Source: Nemertoderma westbladi
Taxonomy: Eukaryota > Xenacoelomorpha > Nemertodermatida > Nemertodermatidae
Length of the DNA stretch: 32,201 bases
NCBI GenBank assembly: GCA_032718475.1
Contig: JAUCBJ010001821.1
Location: forward strand, 1 to 32,201
Reading direction: 5' to 3'
Shown here: positions 19,340 through 30,782 of the stretch, in pieces
How the letters are laid out: each line of letters begins with the position of its first letter
Numbering within the stretch: position 1 is the first letter of the stretch
Made by a program: the position numbers and the translations under genes
Notes under the pieces: generated by a model
The model's database searches: none
What the model was told of the DNA's origin: nothing
Seen by the model: the letters and a program-made list of their open reading frames with translations, nothing else

Positions 19340-20340
19340 CTTCAGGTTGCCTCTGGTAGAGGGGACCCTTCGGGTTGCCTCTGGTAAAGAGGAGCTTTAA
19401 GGTTGCCTCCAGTAGAGGACCCTTCGGGTTTTCCCTCCGGTAAAGAGGAGCCTTCTGGTTGCCTCTGGTAAAGAGGAGCCTTCAGGTTGCCTCTGGAAGA
19501 GAGGAGCCTTCGGGATGCCTTTGTTAAAGAGGAGCCTTCAGGTTGCCCATGGTAGAGAGGAACCTCCAGTAGAGAGGATCCTTTGGGTTTTCTCTGGTAG
19601 TTAAAGAGATGCCTTCAGGTTGCCTACGGTAGAGAGGAACCTCCAGTAGAGAGGAGCCTTCGGGTTTTCTCTGGTAAAGATAATCATTAGGTTTGTCTCT
19701 TATAGAGCAGAGCATTATGGTTGCCTCCGGTAGAGAGGAACCTCCAGTAGAGAGGAGCCATCGGGTTTTCTCTGGTAAAGATGAGCAATAGGACCTCTTA
19801 TAGAGCAGAGCATTAGGGTTGCCTCCGGTAGAGAGGAACCTCCAGTAGAGAGGAGCCATCGGGTTTTCTCTAGTAAAGATGAGCATTAGGGTTGCCTCCG
19901 GTAGAGAGGAGCCTTCGGGTTTTCTCTGGTAAAGGTTAGCATTAGGGTTGCCTCTGGGAGAGCGGAGCATTAGGGTTGCCTCCGGTTGAGGAGCCATCAG
20001 GTTGCCTCCGGTAAAGAGGAGCATTAGAGTTGCCTCGGGAAGAGAGGAGCCTTCAGGTTGCCTCCAGTAGAGGCGCCTTCGGGTTGCTTCTGGTAAAGAG
20101 GAGCTAGGGTTGCCTCCGGTAGAGAGGAGCCTTCGGTTTGCCTCTGATAGAGAGGAGCCTTCGGGTTGCCTCTGATAAAGATGAGCTTTAGGGTTGCCTC
20201 CAGTAGAGAAGCCTTCTGGCTGTTTACAGTAGAGGAGCCTTCGGGTTGCCTCCAGTAGAGGAGCCTTCGGGTTGCTTCTGGTAAAGAGGAGCATTAGGGT
20301 TGCCTCCGGTAGAGAGGAGCCTTCCATTGCCTCCGGTAAA
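19340..20340. repeat. Older diverged copy of part of the 3081-bp block
   Basis: The variant order in 19340-20340 follows that in 22470-23470 and 25550-26550 with small differences (for example TGTCTCTT versus TGTATCTT). The segment at about 20300-20570 is instead matched by about 27690-27960, so the flanks of the younger duplication derive from a longer ancestral arrangement. Confidence 0.7.
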
Positions 20341-20720
20341 GAGGAGCATTAGGGTTACCTCTGGTAAAGAGAAGCCTTATGGTTGCCTCCAGTAGAGTAG
20401 AGCCTTCGGGTTGCCTCTTGTAGAGAGGAGCCTTCGGGTTGCCTCCAGTAAAGAGGAGCCTTAGGGTTGCTTCTGGTAGAGGAGCCTTCGGGTTTCCTCT
20501 GGTAAAGAGGAGCCTTAGGGTTACCTCCATTAGAGAGGAGCCTTCAGGTTGCCTCCAGTATAGATGAGCCTTCGGGTTGCCTCCAGAAAAGAGGAGCCTT
20601 AGGGTTGCTTCTGGTAGAGGAGCCTTCGGGTTGCCTCCAGTAGAGAGGAGCCTTCGGGTTGCCTCCAGTAGAGAGGATTCTTCGGGTTGCCTCATATATA
20701 GAGGAGCCTTCGGGTTGCCT

Positions 20721-21168
20721 CCAGTAAAGAGGAGCCTCCAGGTTGTCCCCGGTAGAGAGGAGCCTTAGGGATGCCTCCGGTAAAGAGGAGCCTTCAGGTT
20801 GCCTCCAGTAGAGAGGAGCCTTCGGGTTGCCTCCAGTAGAGAGGAGCCTTCGGGTTGTCTACGGGAAAGAGGAGCATTCGCGTTGCCTCCAGTAGAGCAG
20901 AGCATTAGGGTTGCCACCGGTAGAGAGGAGCCTTCGGGTTGCCTCCAGTAAAGAGGAGCCTCCAGGTTGTCCCCGGTAGAGAGGAGCCTTAGGGATGCCT
21001 CCGGTAAAGAGGAGCCTTCAGGTTGCCTCCAGTAGAGAGGAGCCTTCGGGTTGCCTCCAGTAGAGAGGAGCCTTCGGGTTGCCTCCAGTAGAGAGGAGCC
21101 TTCGGGTTGTCTACGGGAAAGAGGAGCATTCGCGTTGCCTCCAGTAGAGCAGAGCATTAGGGTTGCCA
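20721..21168. repeat. Higher-order repeat, two copies (224 bp)
   Basis: CCAGTAAAGAGGAGCCTCC begins at 20721 and 20945, exactly 8 x 28 bases apart. Both copies contain GTCCCCGG, AGGGATGCC, GTCTACGGG, CATTCGCG and TTGCCACC in order. The second carries an extra unit. Confidence 0.85.
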
Positions 21169-21381
21169 CCGGTAGAGAGGAGCCTTCATGTTGCCTCCAG
21201 TAGAGAGGAAATTTATGGTTGCCTCCAGTAGAGAGGAGCCTTCGGGTTGCCTCCGGTAAAGACGAGCCTTCTGGTTGCCTCCGGTGGAGAGGACCCTTTG
21301 GGTTGCCTCTGGTAAAGAGGAGCCTTCCGGTTGCTTCTGGTAGAGAGGAGCCTTAGGGTTGCCTCTGGGAAAGATCAGCTT

Positions 21382-24300
21382 TCGGGTTGCCTCCGGTAGA
21401 GGAGCCTTCCGGTTGCCTCTGGTAAAGAGGGGCCTTCAGGTTGCCTCCAGTAGAGAGGACCCTTCGGGTTACCTCCGGAAAAGAGGGGCCTTCTGGTTGC
21501 CTTTAGTAAAGAGGAGCCTTCAGGTTGCCTCTGGAAGAGAAGAGCCTTCGGGATGCCTTTGTTAAAGAGGAGCCTTCAGGTTGCATATGGTAGAGAAGAA
21601 CCTCCAGTAGAGAGGAGCCTTTGGGTTTTCTCTGGTAGTTAAAGAGGTGCCTCCAGGTTGCCTACGGTAGAGTGGAACCTCCAGTAGAGAGGAGCCTTCG
21701 GGTTTTCTCTGGTAAAGATAATCATTAGGGTTGCCTCCGGTAGAAGAGCCTTTGGGTTGCCTCCGGTAAAGATGAGCATTAGGGTTACCTCTGGTAGAGA
21801 GGAGCCTTCAGGTTGCCTCCTGTAGAGATAAACCTTCGGGTTGCCTCCGGTTAAGAGGATTAATAGGGTTACCTCTGGTAGAGAGGAGCCTTCAGGTTGC
21901 CTCCGGTAGAGAGGAACCTCCAGTAGAGAGGAGCCTTCGGGTTTTCTCTGGTAAAGATGAGCATTAGGGTTGCCTCTGGAAGAGCAGAGCATTAGGGTTG
22001 CCTCCGGTACAGAGGAACCTCCAGTAGCGAGGAGCCTTCAGGTTGCCTCCGGTAGAGAGGAACCTCCAGTAGAGAGGAGCCTTCGGGTTTTCTCTGGTAA
22101 AGGTTAGCATTAGGGTTGCCTCTGGTAGAGCGGAGCATTAGGGTTGCCTCCGGTTGAGGAGCCTTCAGTTGCCACCGAGTAGAGAGGAGCCTTTGGGTTG
22201 CCTCTGGTAAAGATCAGCTTTCGGGTAGCCTCTGGTAGAGGAGCCTTCTGGTTGCCTCCGGTGGAGAGGACCCTTTGGGTTGCCTCTGGTAAAGAGGAGC
22301 CTTCTCGGTTGCTTCTGGTAGAGAGGAGCCTTAGGGTTGCCTCTGATAAAGAGGAGCCTTCGGGTTGCAACTGTTAAAGAGGAGCCTTCGGGTTGCCTCT
22401 GGGAAAGATCAGCTTTCGGGTTGCCTCCGGTAGAGGAGCCTTCCGGTTGCCTCTGGTAAAGAGGACCCTTCAGGTTGCCTCTGGTAGAGGGGACCCTTCG
22501 GGTTGCCTCTGGTAAAGAGGAGCTTTAAGGTTGCCACCAGTAGAGCACCCTTCGGGTTTTCCCTCCGGTAAAGATGAGCCTTCTGGTTGCCTCTGGTAAA
22601 GAGGAGCCTTCAGGTTGCCTCTGGAAGAGAGGAGCCTTCGGGATGCCTTTGTTAAAGAGGAGCCTTTAGGTTGCCCATGGTAGAGAGGAAACTCCAGTAG
22701 AGAGGATCCTTTGGGTTTTCTCTGGTAGTTAAAGAGGTGCCTTCAGGTTGCCTACGGTAGAGAGGAACCTCCAGTAGAGAGGAGCCTTCGGGTTTTCTCT
22801 GGTAAAGATAATCATTAGGTTTGTATCTTATAGAGCAGAGCATTATGGTTGCCTCCGGTAGAGAGGAACCTCCAGTAGAGAGGAGCCATCGGGTTTTCTC
22901 TGGTAAAGATGAGCAATAGGACCTCTTATAGAGCAGAGCATTAGGGTTGCCTCCGGTAGAGAGGAACCTCCAGTAGAGAGGAGCCATCGGGTTTTCTCTA
23001 GTAAAGATGAGCATTAGGGTTGCCTCCGGTAGAGAGGAGCCTTCGGGTTTTCTCTGGTAAAGGTTAGCATTAGGGTTGCCTCTGGGAGAGCGGAGCATTA
23101 GGGTTGCCTCCGGTTGAGGAGCCATCAGGTTGTCTCCGGTAAAGAGGAGCATTAGAGTTGCCTCGGGAAGAGAGGAGCCTTCAGGTTGCCTCCAGTAGAG
23201 GCGCCTTCGGGTTGCTTCTGGTAAAGAGGAGCATTAGGGTTGCCTCCAGTAGAGGCGCCTTCGGGTTGCTTCTGGTAAAGAGGAGCATTAGGGTTGCCTC
23301 CGGTAGAGAGGAGCCTTCGGTTTGCCTCTGATAGAGAGGAGCCTTCGGGTTGCCTCTGATAAAGATGAGCTTTAGGGTTGCCTCCAGTAGAGAAGCCTTC
23401 TGGCTGTTTACAGTAGAGGAGCCTTTGGGTTGCTTCTAGTAAAGAGGAGCTTCAGGTTGCCTCCTGTAGAGATGAGCCTTCGGGTTGCCTCCAGTAGAGG
23501 AGCCTTCGGGTTGCTTCTGGTAAAGAGGAGCATTAGGGTTGCCTCCGGTAGAGAGGAGCCTTCGGGTTGCCTCTGATAAAGATGAGCCTTTGGGGGTTGC
23601 CTCCAGTAGAGAAGCCTTCTGGTTGCTTACAGTAGAGGAGCCTTTGGGTTGCCTCTAGTAAAGAGGAGCATTCAGGTTGCCTCTGGTAAAGAGGAGCCTT
23701 CGGGTTGTCTCTGGTACAAAAAGAGCATTCGGGTTGCTTCCGGTAGAGGGGAGCCTTCGGGTTACCTCTGATAAAGATGAGCCTTTGGGGGTTGCCTCCA
23801 GTAGAGAAGCCTTCTCGTTGCTTACAGTACAGCAGCCTTTGGGTTGCCTCTAGTAAAGAGGAGCATTCAGGTTGCCTCTGGTAAAGAGGAGCCTTCGGGT
23901 TGTCTCCGGTACAAAAAGAGCATTCGGGTTGCCTCCGGTAGAGAGAAGCCTTCGGGTTGCCTCCGGTAAAGATGAGCCTTCGGGTTGTCTCTGGTAGAGA
24001 GGAACCTTCAGGTTGCCTGTAGCAGAGAACATCCAGTAGAGACGAGCCTATGGGTTGTCTCTGGTAAAGAGGGGCCTTCAGGTTGCCTCCGGTAGAGAGG
24101 AACATTCAGGTTGCCTCTGGTAGAGAGGAACCTCCAGTAAGTAGAGAGGAGCCTTTGGGTTGCCTGTAGTAAAGAGGAGCCTTCAGGTTGCCTCTGGTAA
24201 AGAGGATCCTTCAGCTTTCCTCTGGTAGAGAGGAACATCCAGTAGAGACGAGCCTATGGGTTGCCTCTAGTAAAGAGGGCCTTCAAGTTGTCTCTGGTAA

Positions 24301-24462
24301 AGAGGTGCCATCAGGTTGCCTCTGGTACAGAGGAGCCTTCAGGTTGCCTCCGGTAGATAGGAACCTTCGGGTTGTCTCTGGTAAAGATGAGCATTAGGGT
24401 TGCCTCTGGTAGAGAGGAGCCTTCCGGTTGCCTCTGGTAAGAGGAGCCTCAGGTGCCTCTGG
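21382..24462 (+). repeat. 3081-bp higher-order block, copy 1
   Basis: It begins TCGGGTTGCCTCCGGTAGAG and runs to CTGGTAAGAGGAGCCTCAGG with GTGCCTCTGG. Every stretch I compared with copy 2 is identical, and all six of the longer minus-strand frames recur at exactly +3081 with identical translations. 3081 is 110 units of 28 plus one base. Confidence 0.9.
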
Positions 24463-27400
24463 TCGGGTTGCCTCCGGTAGAGGAGCCTTCCGGTTGCCTC
24501 TGGTAAAGAGGGGCCTTCAGGTTGCCTCCAGTAGAGAGGACCCTTCGGGTTACCTCCGGAAAAGAGGGGCCTTCTGGTTGCCTTTAGTAAAGAGGAGCCT
24601 TCAGGTTGCCTCTGGAAGAGAAGAGCCTTCGGGATGCCTTTGTTAAAGAGGAGCCTTCAGGTTGCATATGGTAGAGAAGAACCTCCAGTAGAGAGGAGCC
24701 TTTGGGTTTTCTCTGGTAGTTAAAGAGGTGCCTCCAGGTTGCCTACGGTAGAGTGGAACCTCCAGTAGAGAGGAGCCTTCGGGTTTTCTCTGGTAAAGAT
24801 AATCATTAGGGTTGCCTCCGGTAGAAGAGCCTTTGGGTTGCCTCCGGTAAAGATGAGCATTAGGGTTACCTCTGGTAGAGAGGAGCCTTCAGGTTGCCTC
24901 CTGTAGAGATAAACCTTCGGGTTGCCTCCGGTTAAGAGGATTAATAGGGTTACCTCTGGTAGAGAGGAGCCTTCAGGTTGCCTCCGGTAGAGAGGAACCT
25001 CCAGTAGAGAGGAGCCTTCGGGTTTTCTCTGGTAAAGATGAGCATTAGGGTTGCCTCTGGAAGAGCAGAGCATTAGGGTTGCCTCCGGTACAGAGGAACC
25101 TCCAGTAGCGAGGAGCCTTCAGGTTGCCTCCGGTAGAGAGGAACCTCCAGTAGAGAGGAGCCTTCGGGTTTTCTCTGGTAAAGGTTAGCATTAGGGTTGC
25201 CTCTGGTAGAGCGGAGCATTAGGGTTGCCTCCGGTTGAGGAGCCTTCAGTTGCCACCGAGTAGAGAGGAGCCTTTGGGTTGCCTCTGGTAAAGATCAGCT
25301 TTCGGGTAGCCTCTGGTAGAGGAGCCTTCTGGTTGCCTCCGGTGGAGAGGACCCTTTGGGTTGCCTCTGGTAAAGAGGAGCCTTCTCGGTTGCTTCTGGT
25401 AGAGAGGAGCCTTAGGGTTGCCTCTGATAAAGAGGAGCCTTCGGGTTGCAACTGTTAAAGAGGAGCCTTCGGGTTGCCTCTGGGAAAGATCAGCTTTCGG
25501 GTTGCCTCCGGTAGAGGAGCCTTCCGGTTGCCTCTGGTAAAGAGGACCCTTCAGGTTGCCTCTGGTAGAGGGGACCCTTCGGGTTGCCTCTGGTAAAGAG
25601 GAGCTTTAAGGTTGCCACCAGTAGAGCACCCTTCGGGTTTTCCCTCCGGTAAAGATGAGCCTTCTGGTTGCCTCTGGTAAAGAGGAGCCTTCAGGTTGCC
25701 TCTGGAAGAGAGGAGCCTTCGGGATGCCTTTGTTAAAGAGGAGCCTTTAGGTTGCCCATGGTAGAGAGGAAACTCCAGTAGAGAGGATCCTTTGGGTTTT
25801 CTCTGGTAGTTAAAGAGGTGCCTTCAGGTTGCCTACGGTAGAGAGGAACCTCCAGTAGAGAGGAGCCTTCGGGTTTTCTCTGGTAAAGATAATCATTAGG
25901 TTTGTATCTTATAGAGCAGAGCATTATGGTTGCCTCCGGTAGAGAGGAACCTCCAGTAGAGAGGAGCCATCGGGTTTTCTCTGGTAAAGATGAGCAATAG
26001 GACCTCTTATAGAGCAGAGCATTAGGGTTGCCTCCGGTAGAGAGGAACCTCCAGTAGAGAGGAGCCATCGGGTTTTCTCTAGTAAAGATGAGCATTAGGG
26101 TTGCCTCCGGTAGAGAGGAGCCTTCGGGTTTTCTCTGGTAAAGGTTAGCATTAGGGTTGCCTCTGGGAGAGCGGAGCATTAGGGTTGCCTCCGGTTGAGG
26201 AGCCATCAGGTTGTCTCCGGTAAAGAGGAGCATTAGAGTTGCCTCGGGAAGAGAGGAGCCTTCAGGTTGCCTCCAGTAGAGGCGCCTTCGGGTTGCTTCT
26301 GGTAAAGAGGAGCATTAGGGTTGCCTCCAGTAGAGGCGCCTTCGGGTTGCTTCTGGTAAAGAGGAGCATTAGGGTTGCCTCCGGTAGAGAGGAGCCTTCG
26401 GTTTGCCTCTGATAGAGAGGAGCCTTCGGGTTGCCTCTGATAAAGATGAGCTTTAGGGTTGCCTCCAGTAGAGAAGCCTTCTGGCTGTTTACAGTAGAGG
26501 AGCCTTTGGGTTGCTTCTAGTAAAGAGGAGCTTCAGGTTGCCTCCTGTAGAGATGAGCCTTCGGGTTGCCTCCAGTAGAGGAGCCTTCGGGTTGCTTCTG
26601 GTAAAGAGGAGCATTAGGGTTGCCTCCGGTAGAGAGGAGCCTTCGGGTTGCCTCTGATAAAGATGAGCCTTTGGGGGTTGCCTCCAGTAGAGAAGCCTTC
26701 TGGTTGCTTACAGTAGAGGAGCCTTTGGGTTGCCTCTAGTAAAGAGGAGCATTCAGGTTGCCTCTGGTAAAGAGGAGCCTTCGGGTTGTCTCTGGTACAA
26801 AAAGAGCATTCGGGTTGCTTCCGGTAGAGGGGAGCCTTCGGGTTACCTCTGATAAAGATGAGCCTTTGGGGGTTGCCTCCAGTAGAGAAGCCTTCTCGTT
26901 GCTTACAGTACAGCAGCCTTTGGGTTGCCTCTAGTAAAGAGGAGCATTCAGGTTGCCTCTGGTAAAGAGGAGCCTTCGGGTTGTCTCCGGTACAAAAAGA
27001 GCATTCGGGTTGCCTCCGGTAGAGAGAAGCCTTCGGGTTGCCTCCGGTAAAGATGAGCCTTCGGGTTGTCTCTGGTAGAGAGGAACCTTCAGGTTGCCTG
27101 TAGCAGAGAACATCCAGTAGAGACGAGCCTATGGGTTGTCTCTGGTAAAGAGGGGCCTTCAGGTTGCCTCCGGTAGAGAGGAACATTCAGGTTGCCTCTG
27201 GTAGAGAGGAACCTCCAGTAAGTAGAGAGGAGCCTTTGGGTTGCCTGTAGTAAAGAGGAGCCTTCAGGTTGCCTCTGGTAAAGAGGATCCTTCAGCTTTC
27301 CTCTGGTAGAGAGGAACATCCAGTAGAGACGAGCCTATGGGTTGCCTCTAGTAAAGAGGGCCTTCAAGTTGTCTCTGGTAAAGAGGTGCCATCAGGTTGC

Positions 27401-27493
27401 CTCTGGTACAGAGGAGCCTTCAGGTTGCCTCCGGTAGATAGGAACCTTCGGGTTGTCTCTGGTAAAGATGAGCATTAGGGTTGCCTCTGGTAG
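24463..27493 (+). repeat. 3081-bp higher-order block, copy 2 (last about 50 bases diverged)
   Basis: It abuts copy 1 directly. It is identical in all stretches compared until about 27493, where GTAGATAGG replaces GTAGAGAGG and the sequence then leaves the alignment (GCCCGGTCAAGAGG). Confidence 0.9.
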
Positions 27494-28441
27494 ATAGGAG
27501 CCTTCCGGTTGCCCGGTCAAGAGGAGCCTCCAGGCTGCCTCTGGTAGGGAGGAACCTCCAGTAGAGAGGAGCCTTCGGGTTTTCTCTGGTAAAATGAGCA
27601 TTAGGGTTGCCTTAGGTAGAGCATAGAATTAGGGTTGCTTCCGGTAGAGAGGAGCCTTCGGGTTGCCTCTTGTAGAGAGGAGCCTTCGGGTTGCCTCTGG
27701 TAGAGAGGAGCCTTCCATTGCCTCCGGTAAAGAGGAGCATTAGGGTTACCTCTGGTAAAAAGAAGCCTTATGGTTGCCTCCAGTAGAGTAGAGCCTTCGG
27801 GTTGCCTCTTGTAGAGAGGAGCCTTCGGGTTGCCTCCAGTAAAGAGGCGCCTTAGGGTTGCTTCTGGTAGAGGAGCCTTCGGGTTTCCTCTGGTAAAGAG
27901 GAGCCTTAGGGTTACCTCCATTAGAGAGGAGCCTTCAGGTTGCCTCCAGTAGAGAGGAGCCTTCAGGTTGCCTCCAGTAGAGAGGAGCCTTCGGGTTGCC
28001 TCTGGTAGAGAGGAGCCTTCGAGTTGCCTCCGGTGAGAGGAGCCTTAGGGTTGTTTCTGGTAGAGGAGCCTTCAGGTTGCCTCCGGTAAAGAGGAGCCTT
28101 CGCCCTTCGGGTTGCCTCTGGGAGAGAGGAGCCTTCGGATTGCCTCTGGTGAGAGCAGCCTTCGGGTTGCCTCCGGTAGAGAGGAGCCTTCGGGTTGCCT
28201 CTGGGAGAGAGGAGCCTTCGGATTGCCTCCGGTGAGAGGAGCCTTCAGGTTGCCTCCGGTGAAGAGGAGCCTTCGCCCTTCGGGTTGCCTCTGGGAGAGA
28301 GGAGCCTTCGGATTGCCTCCGGTGAGAGGAGCCTTCAGGTTGCCTCCGGTGATGAGGTGCCTTCGCCCTTCGGATTGCCTCCGGTGAGAGCAGCCTTCGG
28401 GTTGCCTCCGGTAGAGAGGAGCTCCGGGTTGCGTCAGGTAG

Positions 28442-30782
28442 AAATCGAACGATACCGGTAGTGATTGCAGTGGACAAATTATCTTGTATTATTGTAAAAT
28501 AAATTCACTAGAATAACGTGCTTCTGCGTAACGATTTATCGCAGACATGTTCGTTATTCGTAGAAGTTTGGTAATATTCTATGGGAAATATATTTAACAT
28601 AACACGGGGGCAATATTATTATAAATGACTTTCATGATTTTCAATCCCAATATCTAGACATTTTTATAAAATAAAAAAAAACGCCAATCGGAAACGCTTA
28701 AATTAGCGCTAAAGAAAAACAAAAAACACATAACTGGGTGCCAATCAAACTTTAATAATTATATAAAACAAATAATAGAAACGCCATTTACGACAATTAT
28801 GCATCAACTACTACAAAGTTAATTAGCTAAATTAGTATAATTAGATAACCTCCGCCTTTATAATATAATAAATAACAATAAATATACTTAACAAACAAAA
28901 AAGAGTGTAAATAGGTTGTTAAACTGCACCAAATATTATAACAGTATTAATGTTTACCTATTAATTAATATAAATTTGGGGTGAAGTAATGTGGTAGTCA
29001 ATAAATGTTCGCGTAATTATGATTAAGCTCAAATATATATATATATATTCATCAAAATATCGGAATTAATTTTACAAACGAAACCTTTATACGGAATAAC
29101 CTACAAATAAGGTAATTAAACGGAAGAGATACTGACTTAAAAACTAATCAATAATATTCTAACTATAGTTTGAGGTACTGAAATCAAAATAACAGTAATT
29201 AAATAAACTAAAACACTAAATTCCTACAAATTGCTATTTTACATTGCGAAATGAGAATTACTATAATTTTATACATTGCAAAATTTAAGAATGAAAGGAA
29301 TAAATTAGCAGGAGTTTATTAAATTAATAGTTAAAAAAACATATGGAGTGAAATTATATATTGCACTATATAGCATCTAAAATTTGAATATTATGATAAA
29401 CTATAATAAACTAGAAATCAAATTACCTATTATTACCAATTCTAACTTATAGTAAATGGTAATATTAAATAGAGTAATGTGCTAAAATCGTAAACAGATT
29501 GGCAAATAATTAAATAGTACACCACACAAATGGCATTTTTTATTAGTTGTTGTAAAATTTGGTTTAAATAGAAATTGAAAAAAAAACTAGGGATAGATGA
29601 ACGAATGCCTATGCTTAATATAATATGAAGAACTGAAACTTCAATAAGCATTATGCCAATTAACAAGAAATGCCATATACATTTGTATATAGGTGTACTG
29701 AAATAGATTTATAAAATCAACAAAAAAATAGTATAAATAAAAATGACAAATACATACTAATAAATAACGACTATACATGTGTACGAGTACGTGTTACCAT
29801 AACAACATAATATGACATTAGGAATTATTCCGAAACGAATCAAAACATTGACTAAAATACTAAAACGTTCTAAGGCATCTATCTAATGGTAGATTATGAG
29901 TCTAAATTCATACAATATCAATAACTATGGCTCAGCCTCTTAAAGAAAACCTTAAAAACGCATAATAATTATGGGACCTATTTAGTGATGGAAAGAAGAC
30001 GAATTTATTTAAAAGATCATTAAAAGATAATTGAAATGAGTTATTATTACACCACACAGGTTGAGAAACGCCGCGCGTTCTAATTATAATCTAGACCTAA
30101 AACGCAGAAAGAAGTAGCGCGATGATAGAGAGTAGATGATCATGGGTAAACTCAGCATAAACGTGTAAACTATATACTGTATACGTAAAAATACAAAACG
30201 ATAGGGGGTCTATATTAAAACACAGCGTTGTTGACAATATTCAACATTATTTTACAAATACATCATCTATTGCATAACATTTAAAATGAAGACACCTTAA
30301 CAAACCTCACCTCATAAACTGAGTGTTAAAATATGTCTTGAGCTGTAATGTTCAATTTTCAAAGCGGTAATTTTATCCCAAAACGATTAATTAGACATAT
30401 TAAATAGGGCAGCATGGTACAATGCCAGAAACATAGCCGCATCAATTACTCGGCCAGCAGCTGGAACACTTTCCAAGTTAGGCGATGTTCTCAAGACCAG
30501 CGTCCTTGAGATACCAGCGAAAGCAAGTTATTAACTGGCCAACATGCCTAATCAAGCCAGAAGAATGTCACAGCACAAGGTCATGAAAAGATTGATCCTC
30601 CCTGTGATAGCATAGAATTGCTATATTTAAACGGTGTTAGCGCATGGTAGAGCAGGGTTTGGGAATGAGGTGCTAGTATAATTGTATAGCACCGCACAAC
30701 CTACCACGGATCTGGTGACCTCGGTAGTGAGAGTCCATCAAGGACACACACAGAACTCAACATCATAGGTTTCACTGCTGCT
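28442..30782. other. AT-rich gene-free DNA
   Basis: Very AT-rich throughout, with (AT)n at 29034-29047. No convincing exon is seen. 30390-30530 is less AT-rich and open for 46 codons on the minus strand (LRTSPNLESVPAAGRVIDAA), which may be a transposon scrap. 30636-30660 resembles the first half of a tRNA, with no second half. Confidence 0.5.

Larger units (their letters stand above)
17673..28441. repeat. 28-bp satellite array, 10.8 kb
   Basis: Around 385 head-to-tail units of 28 bases; the commonest unit is GAGAGGAGCCTTCGGGTTGC followed by CTCCGGTA. Variants recur: AGTAGAGAG for GGTAGAGAG, GGTAAAGAG, TTTATAGAG, GCATTAGGG for GCCTTCGGG, and a short form GAACCTCC. The array is GC-richer than its AT-rich flanks. 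It has higher-order units of about 224-226 bases (8 units) and a 3081-base duplicated block. On the minus strand the unit has no stop in any frame, so long open frames (up to 267 codons) with a 28-residue peptide period appear; these are a by-product, because 28 is one more than a multiple of three. No gene is called. Confidence 0.97.

Noticed and set aside
19524-20327. 267-codon minus-strand open frame
   Set aside because: It lies wholly in the 28-bp satellite, whose minus strand has no stops in the canonical unit; all frames show the same peptide period.
17673-28441. Telomere-like TTAGGG in many satellite units
   Set aside because: It comes from the variant GCATTAGGGTT of GCCTTCGGGTT at 28-base spacing, not from tandem TTAGGG.
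17673-28441. CRISPR-like array
   Set aside because: Units abut without unique spacers and the host is an animal.
30636-30730. tRNA gene or tRNA-derived SINE
   Set aside because: TAGCGCATGGTAGAGCAGGG resembles a tRNA D-arm, but no anticodon stem, B box or acceptor stem follows.
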